The notes beneath the pieces were generated by a model, which saw only the letters and a program-made list of their open reading frames with translations, was not told the origin of the DNA and made no database searches. This document shows positions 15,373 to 23,213 of a stretch of 64,000 nucleotides of DNA, piece after piece (within the stretch, counting starts at the first letter, position 1; every line of letters begins with the position of its first letter). The stretch lies in NCBI RefSeq assembly GCF_014701095.1, contig NZ_AP023439.1, positions 3,832,001 through 3,896,000 of the forward strand. Direction: 5' to 3'. Position numbers and translations under genes: made by a program. The DNA comes from Streptomyces tuirus (GTDB lineage: Bacteria; Actinomycetota; Actinomycetes; Streptomycetales; Streptomycetaceae).

Positions 15373-16580
15373 ACCGCTTCTCGCTGGCCGTCTCGGGCGG
15401 TATCGCCCGCGTCACCGAGGCGGCCCTCGGCCCCTGCCAGACGGCCGTCATCCGGATCGGCTTCAGCGCCACCTGGCTGTTGTTCCTGCTCCGTGAGTTC
15501 CCCCACCGCCACGAGCTCTACGGTCCCGGCGGTCCCTGGAGCTGGGACCTCGCCCAGCAGCTGGTCGGGTCCAACGGCTCGTTCACCGTCCTGATGTGGT
15601 CGGACGGCCGGGTCTGGTTCGAGATCGTCTACGCGCTGGCGGTCCTCTCCGCCGTGCTGCTGATGCTGGGCTGGCGCACCCGCACCATGGCGGTGCTGTT
15701 CATGGTCGGCGTGCTGTCGCTGCAGAACCGCAGCGTCTTCATGGGCGACGGCGGCGACAACGTGCTGCACCTGATGTCGATCTACCTGGTGTTCACGCGG
15801 TGCGCCCAGGTGTGGTCGCTGGACGCCCGGCGGGCCGTGCGGGAGAGGGCGGCCCGTGCGCGGGGCGAGCGGGTCACGGACCGGACCGGCCCGGCTCTGT
15901 GGGGCGTGCTCGGTTTCGTGCTGGTCGCGGTCACCCTGGTCGGCCGGATGCAGGGCGACTGGCTGATACCGGCGCTGTTGTGGACGGTGTGGGTCGTGCA
16001 GGCCCTGTGGTGGCTGGTCGGGCGCAGGGCCGGGACCGGTGAGCCGCGGATCATGCTGGACGTGATCGCCAACGTCGTGCACAACGGCGCCCTGCTCGTG
16101 ATCATGGCCGAGGCCTGTCTGATCTACGCGACGGCCGGCTGGTACAAGATCCAGGGATCGCGCTGGCAGGACGGCACCGCGGTCTACTACCCGCTCCACC
16201 TGGAGTACTTCTCGCCCTGGCCCGCCCTCGCCGATCTGCTGTCGGCCAGCGGCACGATGGTGATGCTGGTGACCTATGGGACGGTCCTGGTGCAGGTCGC
16301 CTTCCCGTTCACCCTGTTCAACCGGCGGGTGAAGAACGTCCTGCTGGCGGTGATGATGACCGAGCACGCCGTGATCGCCGTGGTCCTGGGGCTGCCGTTC
16401 TTCTCACTGGCGATGATCGCGGCGGACGCGGTGTTCCTGCCGACGGGCTTCCTGCGCCGGCTGGCCGACCTGGCGGCACGCGCGCGTGACCGGCTCCGGC
16501 GCGGGAGCGGGCCCGCGCCCCTGCCCGGGCAGCGCACCGAGGGGAGCTCCGAGGTCACGCACGTAGGCTTCGGGGCATGA
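15369..16580 (+). CDS. HTTM-domain multipass membrane protein (SdpB-like)
   Basis: A 403-residue membrane protein with a horizontally transferred transmembrane (HTTM) domain, the fold shared by vitamin K-dependent gamma-carboxylase and SdpB. Hydrophobic segments include IRIGFSATWLLFLLREFPHR, the segment around residues 85-110, ALWGVLGFVLVAVTLVG, and several near the C-terminus. Conserved features are GDGGDNVLHLMSIYLVFTRC and ATAGWYKIQGSRWQDGTAVY, followed by YPLHLEYF. The GTG start overlaps the DUF5819 stop, indicating coupled translation and probably a complex. Catalytic chemistry is not established. The following rRNA/tRNA methyltransferase gene also overlaps by 4 bp. Confidence 0.87.
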   Translation: MNRFSLAVSGGIARVTEAALGPCQTAVIRIGFSATWLLFLLREFPHRHELYGPGGPWSWDLAQQLVGSNGSFTVLMWSDGRVWFEIVYALAVLSAVLLMLGWRTRTMAVLFMVGVLSLQNRSVFMGDGGDNVLHLMSIYLVFTRCAQVWSLDARRAVRERAARARGERVTDRTGPALWGVLGFVLVAVTLVGRMQGDWLIPALLWTVWVVQALWWLVGRRAGTGEPRIMLDVIANVVHNGALLVIMAEACLIYATAGWYKIQGSRWQDGTAVYYPLHLEYFSPWPALADLLSASGTMVMLVTYGTVLVQVAFPFTLFNRRVKNVLLAVMMTEHAVIAVVLGLPFFSLAMIAADAVFLPTGFLRRLADLAARARDRLRRGSGPAPLPGQRTEGSSEVTHVGFGA

Positions 16581-17320
16581 CCGACCCCGTGACCGTCTGG
16601 CACCGGCTCGCCGGCGACACCGTCCTGCTCGACGGGTTCCACGCGCTCAAGCACGCGCTGCGCTTCGGCGCCGAGGTGCCGGTGGCGGTCACCGCCGACC
16701 GGGCGGCCGCCCTCGCCCTCGCCGACGAGCTGGCCCCGGACGTACGGGACGCGCTGGCCGGGCTGCTGACGGAGGTGCCGCACGCGACGTACGCGTCGTT
16801 GGTGCCGCGTCCGCACCCCACGGCCGTGGCCGCCCTGGCCGTACGGCCGCCCCGGGCCTCCCACCTGGAGAAGCTGGCGCGTGTGCCCCGCACGGCCCCG
16901 GTCGTGGTCCTCGACCACCCGCGCAATCTGGGCAACGCGGGTGCGGTGATCCGCCTGGCCGCCGGTTTCGGGGCGACCGGTGTGGTGACGACCGGGACGA
17001 TGGACCCCTGGCACCCGACGGTCGTGCGGGGCGGGGCGGGGCTGCACTACGCGACGACGGTGGAGCGGCTGGCCGTCGAGGAGCTGCCGCCGGGCCCGCT
17101 GTTCGCCCTGGACCCGGAGGGCGACGACATCCGGGGCGTCAAGCTCCCGGACGACGCCGTCCTCGCCTTCGGCTCCGAGCGCACCGGCCTGTCGGGCGAA
17201 CTGCGCGCCCGGGCCGACCACCTGCTGTCCCTGCCGATGCGCCCCCAGGTCAGCAGCTACAACCTGGCGACGAGCGTGGCGATGACGCTCTACCACTGGA
17301 GTTTCGGGGCGCCCTGTTAG
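16577..17320 (+). CDS. SpoU/TrmH-family RNA 2'-O-methyltransferase
   Basis: A 247-residue SPOUT-class methyltransferase. The three conserved motifs are in order: motif 1 NLGNAGAVIRLAAGFG (about residues 116-131, Asn and Arg in place), motif 2 LAFGSERTGLS (about 195-205), and motif 3 LPMRPQVSSYNLATSVAMTL (about 220-239). It transfers a methyl group from S-adenosylmethionine to a ribose 2'-OH of rRNA or tRNA. The N-terminal 100 residues form a substrate-binding domain. The start codon overlaps the HTTM stop codon (ATGA). The end of the gene runs into an interspersed repeat. The target nucleotide cannot be predicted. Confidence 0.9.
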   Translation: MTDPVTVWHRLAGDTVLLDGFHALKHALRFGAEVPVAVTADRAAALALADELAPDVRDALAGLLTEVPHATYASLVPRPHPTAVAALAVRPPRASHLEKLARVPRTAPVVVLDHPRNLGNAGAVIRLAAGFGATGVVTTGTMDPWHPTVVRGGAGLHYATTVERLAVEELPPGPLFALDPEGDDIRGVKLPDDAVLAFGSERTGLSGELRARADHLLSLPMRPQVSSYNLATSVAMTLYHWSFGAPC

Positions 17321-17400
17321 GGGCGCGGGGAACTGCGCGAACAACCACGACGCACCGGCACCCGCGCGCCGACGAGAAGCCCCGAACTCCTGGGCGCCCC
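17309..17400. repeat. Interspersed Streptomyces intergenic element
   Basis: The gap between two convergent genes contains GGGGCGCGGGGAACTGCGCG and then an ACAACCACGACGCACCGGC-type stretch. I recognise this phrase as a very common dispersed intergenic sequence in Streptomyces genomes. GGGGCGCCC at 17307-17315 (inside the last codons of the methyltransferase) can pair with GGGCGCCCC at 17391-17399, so the whole element can fold into a hairpin that may act as a terminator for both genes. Confidence 0.6.
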
Positions 17401-17410
17401 CGAGCTTCAG

Positions 17411-19102
17411 CTACGCGTCCCGGCGCACCTCGACCACCCGGAACCGGTTGGCCACGAACGCCCCGTCGCACAGCGCCGCACTGGCCGCCGGGTTGCCACC
17501 GGACCCGTGGAAGTCGGAGAACGCGGCCGTCTGGTTCACATAGACCCCGCCCGTGAGGTTCAGCGACAGCTGCGCCGCCTCCTCCAGGCAGACCTCCTGC
17601 ACGGCCTGCTCGACCTCCGGGTCGGTCGTGTACGCCCCGACGGTCATCGCGCCCTTCTCGCGGACGGTGCGCCGCAGCAGCTCCGCCGCGTCCTCGGCCG
17701 AGTCGACCGCGACGGCGAAGGACACCGGTCCGAAGCACTCGCTCATGTAGGCGGCCTCGTCGTCCGGCTTGGCGCCGTCCAGCTTCACGATCACCGGCGT
17801 GCGGACGACCGCCCCGGGGAAGTCCGGGTTGGTGATCTCGCGGGAGGCCAGGGCGACCTCGCCGAGACCCGCCGCCGCCTCCAGCCGGGCCTTCACGTCC
17901 GGGTTGACGATCGCGCCGAGCAGCGCGTTGGCCCGGGCGTCGTCGCCGAGCAGCCCGTCGACGGACTGGGCGAGGTCCGCGACCACCTCGTCGTAGGACT
18001 TGGGGCCCTGGTCCGTGGAGATGCCCTCGCGGGGGACGAGGAGGTTCTGCGGGGTCGTGCACATCTGGCCGCTGTACAGGGACAGCGAGAACGCCAGGTT
18101 GGCGAGCATGCCCTTGTAGTCGGAGGTGGAGTGGACGACGACCGTGTTGACGCCGGCCTTCTCCGTGTAGACCTGCGCCTGGCGGGCGTTGGCCTCCAGC
18201 CAGTCGCCGAACTCGGTCGAGCCCGTGTAGTCGATGATGCGGATCTCGGGGCGCAGCGCGAGGGTCTTGGCGATGCCCTCGCCGGGGCGCTCGGCGGCCA
18301 GCGCCACCAGGTTCGGGTCGAAGCCGGCCTCCGCGAGCACCTCGCGCGCGACCTGCACGGTGAGGGCGAGCGGCAGCACCGCGCGCGGGTGGGGCTTGAC
18401 CAGGACCGCGTTGCCGGTGGCGAGGGAGGCGAACAGGCCCGGGTAGCCGTTCCACGTCGGGAAGGTGTTGCAGCCGATCATCAGGGCGATGCCCCGCGGG
18501 ACCGGCGTGAACTGCTTGTTCATGGCCAGCGGGTCGCGCTTGCCCTGGGGCTTGGCCCACTCGGCGTTGTCCGGCGTGCGCACCTGCTCGACGTAGGCGT
18601 AGGCCACCGCCTCCAGGCCGCGGTCCTGCGCGTGCGGCCCGCCCGCCTGGAACGCCATCATGAACGCCTGGCCGGAGGTGTGCATGACCGCGTGCGCGAA
18701 CTCGTGCGTCCGGTCGCTGATGCGCTTGAGGATCTCCAGGCAGACCACGGCGCGCTGCTCCGCACCCGCGTCCCGCCAGGCCCGCTGGCCGGCCTTCATG
18801 GCGGGCAGCAGCACGTCGAGGTCCGCGTGCGGGTACGTCACGCCCAGGTCGACGCCGTACGGGGACCTCTCGCCGCCGACCCAGTCGTCCGTGCCCGGCT
18901 GGCCGAGGTCGAGGCGGGAGCCGAGCAGGGCGTCGAAGGCGGCCTTGCCCGACGCCGCGTCCAGGCTGCCGTTCTCCCCGTAGGCCTTGGGGTGCTCGGG
19001 GTGCGGGGACCAGTAGGCGCGCGTGCGGATCGCTTCCAGCGCCTGGTCGAGGGTGGACCGGTGCCGGGCGATCAGCTCGTGCGCCGAGAGTGCGGCGGTC
19101 AT
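17411..19102 (-). CDS. paaN: Phenylacetic acid degradation protein PaaN (aldehyde dehydrogenase family)
   Basis: A 563-residue aldehyde dehydrogenase-superfamily protein of the PaaN type. It has VPRGIALMIGCNTFPTWNGY (about residues 201-220), VKPHPRAVLPLAL, the NAD-site segment IIDYTGSTEFGDWL, and the active-site loop SLYSGQMCTTPQN with the nucleophile Cys348. PaaN proteins take part in phenylacetyl-CoA catabolism, probably oxidising the ring-opened semialdehyde. It lacks the hydratase domain of the PaaZ fusion. The rest of the paa ring-oxidation genes are not in this window. It is divergent from the hydroxyacyl-CoA dehydrogenase-TetR operon and shares a palindromic operator with it (19192-19211). 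Confidence 0.88.
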   Translation of the reverse strand: MTAALSAHELIARHRSTLDQALEAIRTRAYWSPHPEHPKAYGENGSLDAASGKAAFDALLGSRLDLGQPGTDDWVGGERSPYGVDLGVTYPHADLDVLLPAMKAGQRAWRDAGAEQRAVVCLEILKRISDRTHEFAHAVMHTSGQAFMMAFQAGGPHAQDRGLEAVAYAYVEQVRTPDNAEWAKPQGKRDPLAMNKQFTPVPRGIALMIGCNTFPTWNGYPGLFASLATGNAVLVKPHPRAVLPLALTVQVAREVLAEAGFDPNLVALAAERPGEGIAKTLALRPEIRIIDYTGSTEFGDWLEANARQAQVYTEKAGVNTVVVHSTSDYKGMLANLAFSLSLYSGQMCTTPQNLLVPREGISTDQGPKSYDEVVADLAQSVDGLLGDDARANALLGAIVNPDVKARLEAAAGLGEVALASREITNPDFPGAVVRTPVIVKLDGAKPDDEAAYMSECFGPVSFAVAVDSAEDAAELLRRTVREKGAMTVGAYTTDPEVEQAVQEVCLEEAAQLSLNLTGGVYVNQTAAFSDFHGSGGNPAASAALCDGAFVANRFRVVEVRRDA

Positions 19103-19191
19103 GGGTGACCATCTCCTCGTCTCAAGAACTCTTCGTCGAGTTCATGACCTGGGCAGAAACCTGGGCAGGAACACTCGGACAGAGCTAGAGT

Positions 19192-19211
19192 AACCGAACG
19201 ATCGGTCGGTT
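19192..19211. promoter_or_regulatory. PaaR-like TetR operator between paaN and the hydroxyacyl-CoA dehydrogenase gene
   Basis: AACCGAACGATCGGTCGGTT is a near-perfect 20-bp palindrome (one mismatched pair). It contains ACCGNNCGNNCGGT, the core I recall for PaaR, the TetR repressor of phenylacetate genes in Corynebacterium. It sits 90 bp upstream of paaN and 51 bp upstream of the divergent operon, which itself encodes a TetR protein, so that protein is the likely ligand-responsive repressor. Confidence 0.7.
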
Positions 19212-19262
19212 CAAGGGGGTCCGCCGCATCTGTGGAAAACCCCGTGCGGGAGGATCGCGCAC

Positions 19263-20783
19263 ATGACAGCACTCGACCTCAGCAGCCCCGTGGCCGTCGT
19301 CGGCACCGGCACCATGGGCCAGGGAATCGCCCAGGTCGCGCTGGTCGCGGGCCATCCGGTACGGCTGTACGACACCCTCCCCGGGCGGGCCCGGGAGGCG
19401 GCCGACGCGATCGGTGCCCGCCTGGACCGGCTCGTCGAGAAGGAGCGGCTCAGCGACGCCGAGCGCGACGCCGCCCGCGCCCGGCTGCTGCCCGCCGAGG
19501 ACCTCCCCGAGCTCGCCGACTGCGCCCTCGTCGTCGAGGCCGTGCTGGAGCGGCTGGACGTCAAACAGGACCTGTTCCGCGCGCTGGAGGGCATCGTCGC
19601 CGACGACTGCCTGCTCGCCACCAACACCTCGTCGCTGTCCGTCACCGCCATCGGCGGCGCCCTGCGCAACCCCGGCCGGCTCGTCGGCCTGCACTTCTTC
19701 AACCCCGCGCCACTGCTGCCGCTGGTCGAGGTGGTCTCCGGCTTCGCCACGGACGTCTCGTCGGCCACGCGCGCGTACGAGACCGCCCGCGCCTGGGGCA
19801 AGACACCCGTCGCGTGCGCGGACACCCCCGGCTTCATCGTCAACCGCATCGCCCGGCCCTTCTACGCCGAGGCCTTCGCGGTCCACGAGGCGCAGGTCGC
19901 CGACCCGGCCACCATCGACGCCGTGCTGCGCGAGTCGGGCGGCTTCCGGATGGGCGCCTTCGAGCTGACCGACCTGATCGGCCAGGACGTCAACGAGTCA
20001 GTCACCCGGTCGGTCTGGCAGTCCTTCTTCCAGGACGTGCGCTTCACGCCGTCCCTCGCCCAGCGGCGCCTGGTGGAGTCCGGCCGGCTCGGCCGTAAGA
20101 CCGGCCACGGCTGGTACGACCACGGGGAGGGCGCCGAGCGCCCCGAGCCGGACACCGCCGACAAGCGGCAGCCGCCCGCGTACGTCGTCGCCGAGGGCGA
20201 CCTGGGCCCGGCGTCCGAACTGCTCGAGCTGATCCGCGAGGCGGGCATCCCGGTCCGTGACGAGGGCGACGACGAGGAGCAGGGGGCGTGTCTGCTCCTC
20301 CCGAGCGGCGGCCGGCTCGTCCTGGCCGACGGGCAGACCGCCGGGGAGTACCGGGACTTCGTCTACTTCGACCTCGCGCTGGACTACCGCACGGCCGGCC
20401 GGATCGCCCTGTCCGCCTCCCAGGACACCTCCCCGCAGGTCCTCGCCGAGGCCATCGGCCTCTTCCAGGCGCTCGGCAAGCAGGTCAGCGTCATCGGCGA
20501 CGTCCCCGGCATGATCGTCGCCCGCACGGTCGCCCGGATCATCGACCTGGCGCACGACGCGGTCGCCAAGGGCGTGGCCACCGAGGAGGACATCGACACC
20601 GCGATGCGCCTCGGCGTCAACTACCCGCTGGGCCCCTTCGAGTGGAGCCGCCGTCTCGGCCGCACCTGGGCCTACGTGCTCCTGGACGACCTGCACCGGC
20701 GCGACCCCTCGGGCCGCTACGCGCCGTCCCTGGCCCTGTACCGCCACGCCCACGCCTCCGACTCGCGGGAGGGCACCTCATGA
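19263..20783 (+). CDS. 3-Hydroxyacyl-CoA dehydrogenase with two C-terminal HCDH domains
   Basis: A 506-residue NAD-dependent enzyme of the FadB/PaaH type that oxidises 3-hydroxyacyl-CoA to 3-ketoacyl-CoA. The Rossmann motif VVGTGTMGQGIAQVALVAGH is at residues 10-29, the catalytic region GLHFFNPAPLLPLVEVV at about 143-159, and a first dimerisation domain follows (DTPGFIVNRIARPF). A linker (about 300-390) precedes a second copy (VIGDVPGMIVARTVARIIDL, YPLGPFEW). The ATG at 19263 follows GGGAGG. It is co-transcribed with the TetR gene (ATGA overlap). Together with divergent paaN it suggests phenylacetate or fatty acid beta-oxidation; paaH is a plausible name but not proven. Confidence 0.88.
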   Translation: MTALDLSSPVAVVGTGTMGQGIAQVALVAGHPVRLYDTLPGRAREAADAIGARLDRLVEKERLSDAERDAARARLLPAEDLPELADCALVVEAVLERLDVKQDLFRALEGIVADDCLLATNTSSLSVTAIGGALRNPGRLVGLHFFNPAPLLPLVEVVSGFATDVSSATRAYETARAWGKTPVACADTPGFIVNRIARPFYAEAFAVHEAQVADPATIDAVLRESGGFRMGAFELTDLIGQDVNESVTRSVWQSFFQDVRFTPSLAQRRLVESGRLGRKTGHGWYDHGEGAERPEPDTADKRQPPAYVVAEGDLGPASELLELIREAGIPVRDEGDDEEQGACLLLPSGGRLVLADGQTAGEYRDFVYFDLALDYRTAGRIALSASQDTSPQVLAEAIGLFQALGKQVSVIGDVPGMIVARTVARIIDLAHDAVAKGVATEEDIDTAMRLGVNYPLGPFEWSRRLGRTWAYVLLDDLHRRDPSGRYAPSLALYRHAHASDSREGTS

Positions 20784-21370
20784 CCACCGCCAAGCGCGAC
20801 ACCTACACCCCGGACACGCTGCTGTCCGTCGCCGTCCAGGTGTTCAACGAGCGTGGCTACGACGGCACCTCCATGGAGCACCTGTCGAAGGCGGCCGGCA
20901 TCTCCAAGTCGTCGATCTACCACCACGTCGCCGGCAAGGAGGAGCTGCTGCGCCGGGCCGTGAGCCGGGCCCTGGACGGCCTCTTCGGGATCCTCGACGA
21001 GGAGCACGCGCGCGTGGGGCGCGCCTCGGTCCGCCTGGAGTACGTCGTGCGGCGCATGGTCGAGGTGCTCATCGCCGAGCTGCCCTACGTGACGCTGCTG
21101 CTGCGCGTGCGCGGCAACACCGACACCGAGCGGTGGGCCCTGGAGCGGCGCCGCGACTTCGACCACCGGGTCGCCGACCTGCTCAAGGCGGCCTCGGCGG
21201 ACGGGGACGTGCGTGCCGACATAGAGGTGCGGCTGGTGACCCGGCTGGTCTTCGGCATGATCAACTCGATCGTCGAGTGGTACCGGCCGGACGGCCGCGG
21301 GATGAACGAGCGCGAGGTGGCCGACGCGGTGGTGCAGGTGGCCTTCGGGGGGCTGCGCAGGGCCTCCTGA
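20780..21370 (+). CDS. TetR-family regulator, PaaR-like
   Basis: A 196-residue repressor. The HTH occupies residues about 10-55: LLSVAVQVFNERGYDGTSME and ISKSSIYHHVAGKEELLRRA. The C-terminal domain (ELPYVTLLLRVRGNTDTERW, VFGMINSIVEWYRP) is of the type found in PaaR and fatty-acyl-CoA-sensing repressors. Its start overlaps the dehydrogenase stop codon. The palindromic operator upstream of its own operon (19192-19211) and a similar sequence in front of bkdA (21994-22007) are its likely targets; phenylacetyl-CoA or another acyl-CoA is the expected inducer. Operator assignment is inference. Confidence 0.85.
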   Translation: MTTAKRDTYTPDTLLSVAVQVFNERGYDGTSMEHLSKAAGISKSSIYHHVAGKEELLRRAVSRALDGLFGILDEEHARVGRASVRLEYVVRRMVEVLIAELPYVTLLLRVRGNTDTERWALERRRDFDHRVADLLKAASADGDVRADIEVRLVTRLVFGMINSIVEWYRPDGRGMNEREVADAVVQVAFGGLRRAS

Positions 21371-21391
21371 TCCGAGCCGGGCCTCGCCTCG

Positions 21392-21877
21392 CTAGCCCTG
21401 CGGCTCCAGGTCCTCCTCCTCGAACACCAGCAGCGTGCGCGTGCTGAGGACCTGCGGGATCGCCTGGAGCCGGGTCAGCACCAGCTCGCGCAGCGCGCGG
21501 TTGTCGGACACGTGCACCAGCAGCAGCACGTCGAAGTCGCCGCCCACCAGGGCGATGTGGGACGCGCCGGGCAGCTGCCTGAGCTCCTCGCGCACGGTGC
21601 GCCAGGAGTTCTGCACGATCTTCAGCGTGATGTACGCGGACGTGCCCTGACCCGCCCGCTCGTGGTTGACGCGGGCGCCGAAGCCGCGGATGACGCCGTC
21701 CTCGACGAGCCGGTTGATACGGGCGTAGGCGTTGGCGCGCGAGACGTGGACCCGGTCGGCGACGGACCGTATCGAGGCGCGGCCGTCCGCCTGGAGCATG
21801 CGCAGGATGTCCTGATCGATGGCGTCCAGGGGCCGCGGCGGCGGAAGCACACCGCTGTCGTCCTGGCTCTCGGCCAT
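21392..21877 (-). CDS. bkdR: Lrp/AsnC-family regulator BkdR
   Basis: A 161-residue feast/famine regulator. The N-terminal HTH (LDAIDQDILRMLQADGRASI and RVHVSRANAYARINRLVEDG) is followed by the RAM ligand-binding domain (AYITLKIVQNSWRTVREELR, SHIALVGGDFDVLLLVH). It is divergent from bkdABC, the position of bkdR in S. coelicolor and S. avermitilis, where the Lrp protein controls branched-chain 2-oxoacid dehydrogenase genes and autoregulates. The start is ambiguous: the ATG at 21877 is chosen because the homologous region begins just after it; a GTG at 21892 or ATG at 21913 would add 5 or 12 residues. Valine, leucine or isoleucine is the expected effector. Confidence 0.85.
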   Translation of the reverse strand: MAESQDDSGVLPPPRPLDAIDQDILRMLQADGRASIRSVADRVHVSRANAYARINRLVEDGVIRGFGARVNHERAGQGTSAYITLKIVQNSWRTVREELRQLPGASHIALVGGDFDVLLLVHVSDNRALRELVLTRLQAIPQVLSTRTLLVFEEEDLEPQG

Positions 21878-21910
21878 TTGTTCAGATGCCACCCGCCCCC
21901 GCCTCTCTGC

Positions 21911-21929
21911 CATGGACGTACTGCGTCCA
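21911..21929. promoter_or_regulatory. Palindrome upstream of bkdR
   Basis: ATGGACGTACTGCGTCCAT has perfect 7-bp arms (ATGGACG/CGTCCAT) around five bases. It lies 34 bp upstream of the preferred bkdR start and would overlap the start codon if the upstream ATG at 21913 were used, an argument against that start. It is a candidate BkdR autoregulatory site. Confidence 0.55.
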
Positions 21930-21965
21930 TCTCAGGCTGTGGAGAACCGTTTGTCCACAGCCTGA
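21930..21965. promoter_or_regulatory. 13-bp inverted repeat formed by two facing DnaA boxes
   Basis: CTCAGGCTGTGGA and TCCACAGCCTGAG are perfect 13-bp arms separated by ten bases in the bkdR-bkdA gap. Within it lie TTCTCCACA (minus strand, 21937-21945) and TTGTCCACA (plus strand, 21950-21958), both fitting the loose Streptomyces DnaA box. It could be a DnaA-binding site, a Lrp-family operator, or a hairpin in a leader transcript; sequence alone cannot decide. Confidence 0.55.
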
Positions 21966-21993
21966 GGCCACCCATAGCCAAATTGTGCCGTCG

Positions 21994-22007
21994 ACCGAAC
22001 AATCGGT
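21994..22007. promoter_or_regulatory. Second PaaR-like operator, upstream of bkdA
   Basis: ACCGAACAATCGGT differs from the 19193-19206 operator core (ACCGAACGATCGGT) by one base. It ends 60 bp before the bkdA start. This suggests that the TetR protein encoded at 20780-21370 also represses the first bkd operon. Confidence 0.5.
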
Positions 22008-22067
22008 AGGTGAGGCGGGTCACAGCCGACGCGCCTCTTCGAGCCGCTCCCACGAGGAGGTGCCGTC

Positions 22068-23213
22068 ATGACGGTCATGGAGCAGCGGGGCGCGTACAAG
22101 CCGACCCCGCCGCCCGCCTGGCAGCCCCGGACGGATCCCGCGCCGCTGCTGCCCGACGCGGAGCCGTACCGCGTCCTCGGCACCGAGGCGGCCGCGAAGG
22201 CCGACCCCGAGCTGCTGAGGACGCTGTACGCGCAGCTGGTGAAGGGCCGCCGCTACAACGCGCAGGCCACCGCCCTCACCAAGCAGGGCCGTCTGGCGGT
22301 CTACCCCTCCACCACCGGCCAGGAGGCCTGCGAGGTCGCCGCCGCGCTCGTGCTGGAGGAGCAGGACTGGCTCTTCCCGAGCTACCGCGACACCCTCGCC
22401 GTCGTGGCCCGCGGCGTGGACCCCGTCGAGGCGCTCACCCTGCTGCGCGGCGACTGGCACACCGGCTACGACCCCTACGAGCACCGGGTCGCCCCCCTGT
22501 GCACCCCCCTCGCCACCCAGCTGCCGCACGCCGTCGGTCTCGCGCACGCCGCCCGCCTCAAGGGCGACGACGTGGTCGCGCTGGCCATGGTCGGCGACGG
22601 CGGCACCAGCGAGGGCGACTTCCACGAGGCGCTGAACTTCGCCGCCGTCTGGCAGGCCCCGGTCGTCTTCCTCGTGCAGAACAACGGCTTCGCGATCTCC
22701 GTCCCGCTGGCCAAGCAGACCGCGGCCCCGTCGCTGGCCCACAAGGCCGTCGGCTACGGCATGCCCGGCCGCCTGGTCGACGGCAACGACGCCGCCGCCG
22801 TGCACGAGGTCCTCTCCGACGCCGTGCGCCACGCCCGCGCGGGCGGCGGTCCCACCCTGGTCGAGGCGATCACCTACCGCGTCGACGCCCACACCAACGC
22901 CGACGACGCGACCCGCTACCGCGGCGACGCCGAGGTCGAGACCTGGCGCGAGCACGACCCGATCCGCCTGCTGGAGCGCGAGCTGACCGGGCGCGGCCTG
23001 CTCGACGAGGCCGGCATCGAGGCCGCCCGCCAGGACGCCGAGACCATGGCGGCGGCCCTGCGCGAGCACATGAACCAGGACCCGGCCCTGGACCCGATGG
23101 ACCTGTTCACCCACGTCTACGCCGAGCCCACCCCGCAGCTGCGCGAGCAGCGGGACCAGCTGCGGGCCGAACTGGAGGCCGAGGCCGACACCGAGGGGGG
23201 CACGCACCGATGA
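22068..23213 (+). CDS. bkdA: Branched-chain 2-oxoacid dehydrogenase E1 alpha subunit (first complex)
   Basis: A 381-residue thiamine diphosphate-dependent E1 alpha subunit. The TPP/Mg motif is complete: GDGGTSEGDFHEALNFAAVW followed by QAPVVFLVQNN (about residues 176-206). Other family features are GRRYNAQATALTKQGRLAVY, PSTTGQEA, LFPSYRDT, and the phosphorylation-loop-like YRVDAHTNADDATRYR. It decarboxylates 2-oxoisovalerate, 2-oxoisocaproate and 2-oxo-3-methylvalerate, giving isobutyryl-, isovaleryl- and 2-methylbutyryl-CoA with E2. Those products prime branched fatty acids, polyketides and hormone side chains. The start follows GAGGAGG. It overlaps bkdB by 4 bp. Confidence 0.93.
   Translation: MTVMEQRGAYKPTPPPAWQPRTDPAPLLPDAEPYRVLGTEAAAKADPELLRTLYAQLVKGRRYNAQATALTKQGRLAVYPSTTGQEACEVAAALVLEEQDWLFPSYRDTLAVVARGVDPVEALTLLRGDWHTGYDPYEHRVAPLCTPLATQLPHAVGLAHAARLKGDDVVALAMVGDGGTSEGDFHEALNFAAVWQAPVVFLVQNNGFAISVPLAKQTAAPSLAHKAVGYGMPGRLVDGNDAAAVHEVLSDAVRHARAGGGPTLVEAITYRVDAHTNADDATRYRGDAEVETWREHDPIRLLERELTGRGLLDEAGIEAARQDAETMAAALREHMNQDPALDPMDLFTHVYAEPTPQLREQRDQLRAELEAEADTEGGTHR

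Noticed and set aside
19230..19239. TGTGGAAAA as another DnaA box
   Set aside because: It reads TTTTCCACA, which departs from the usual third position, and stands alone; not counted.
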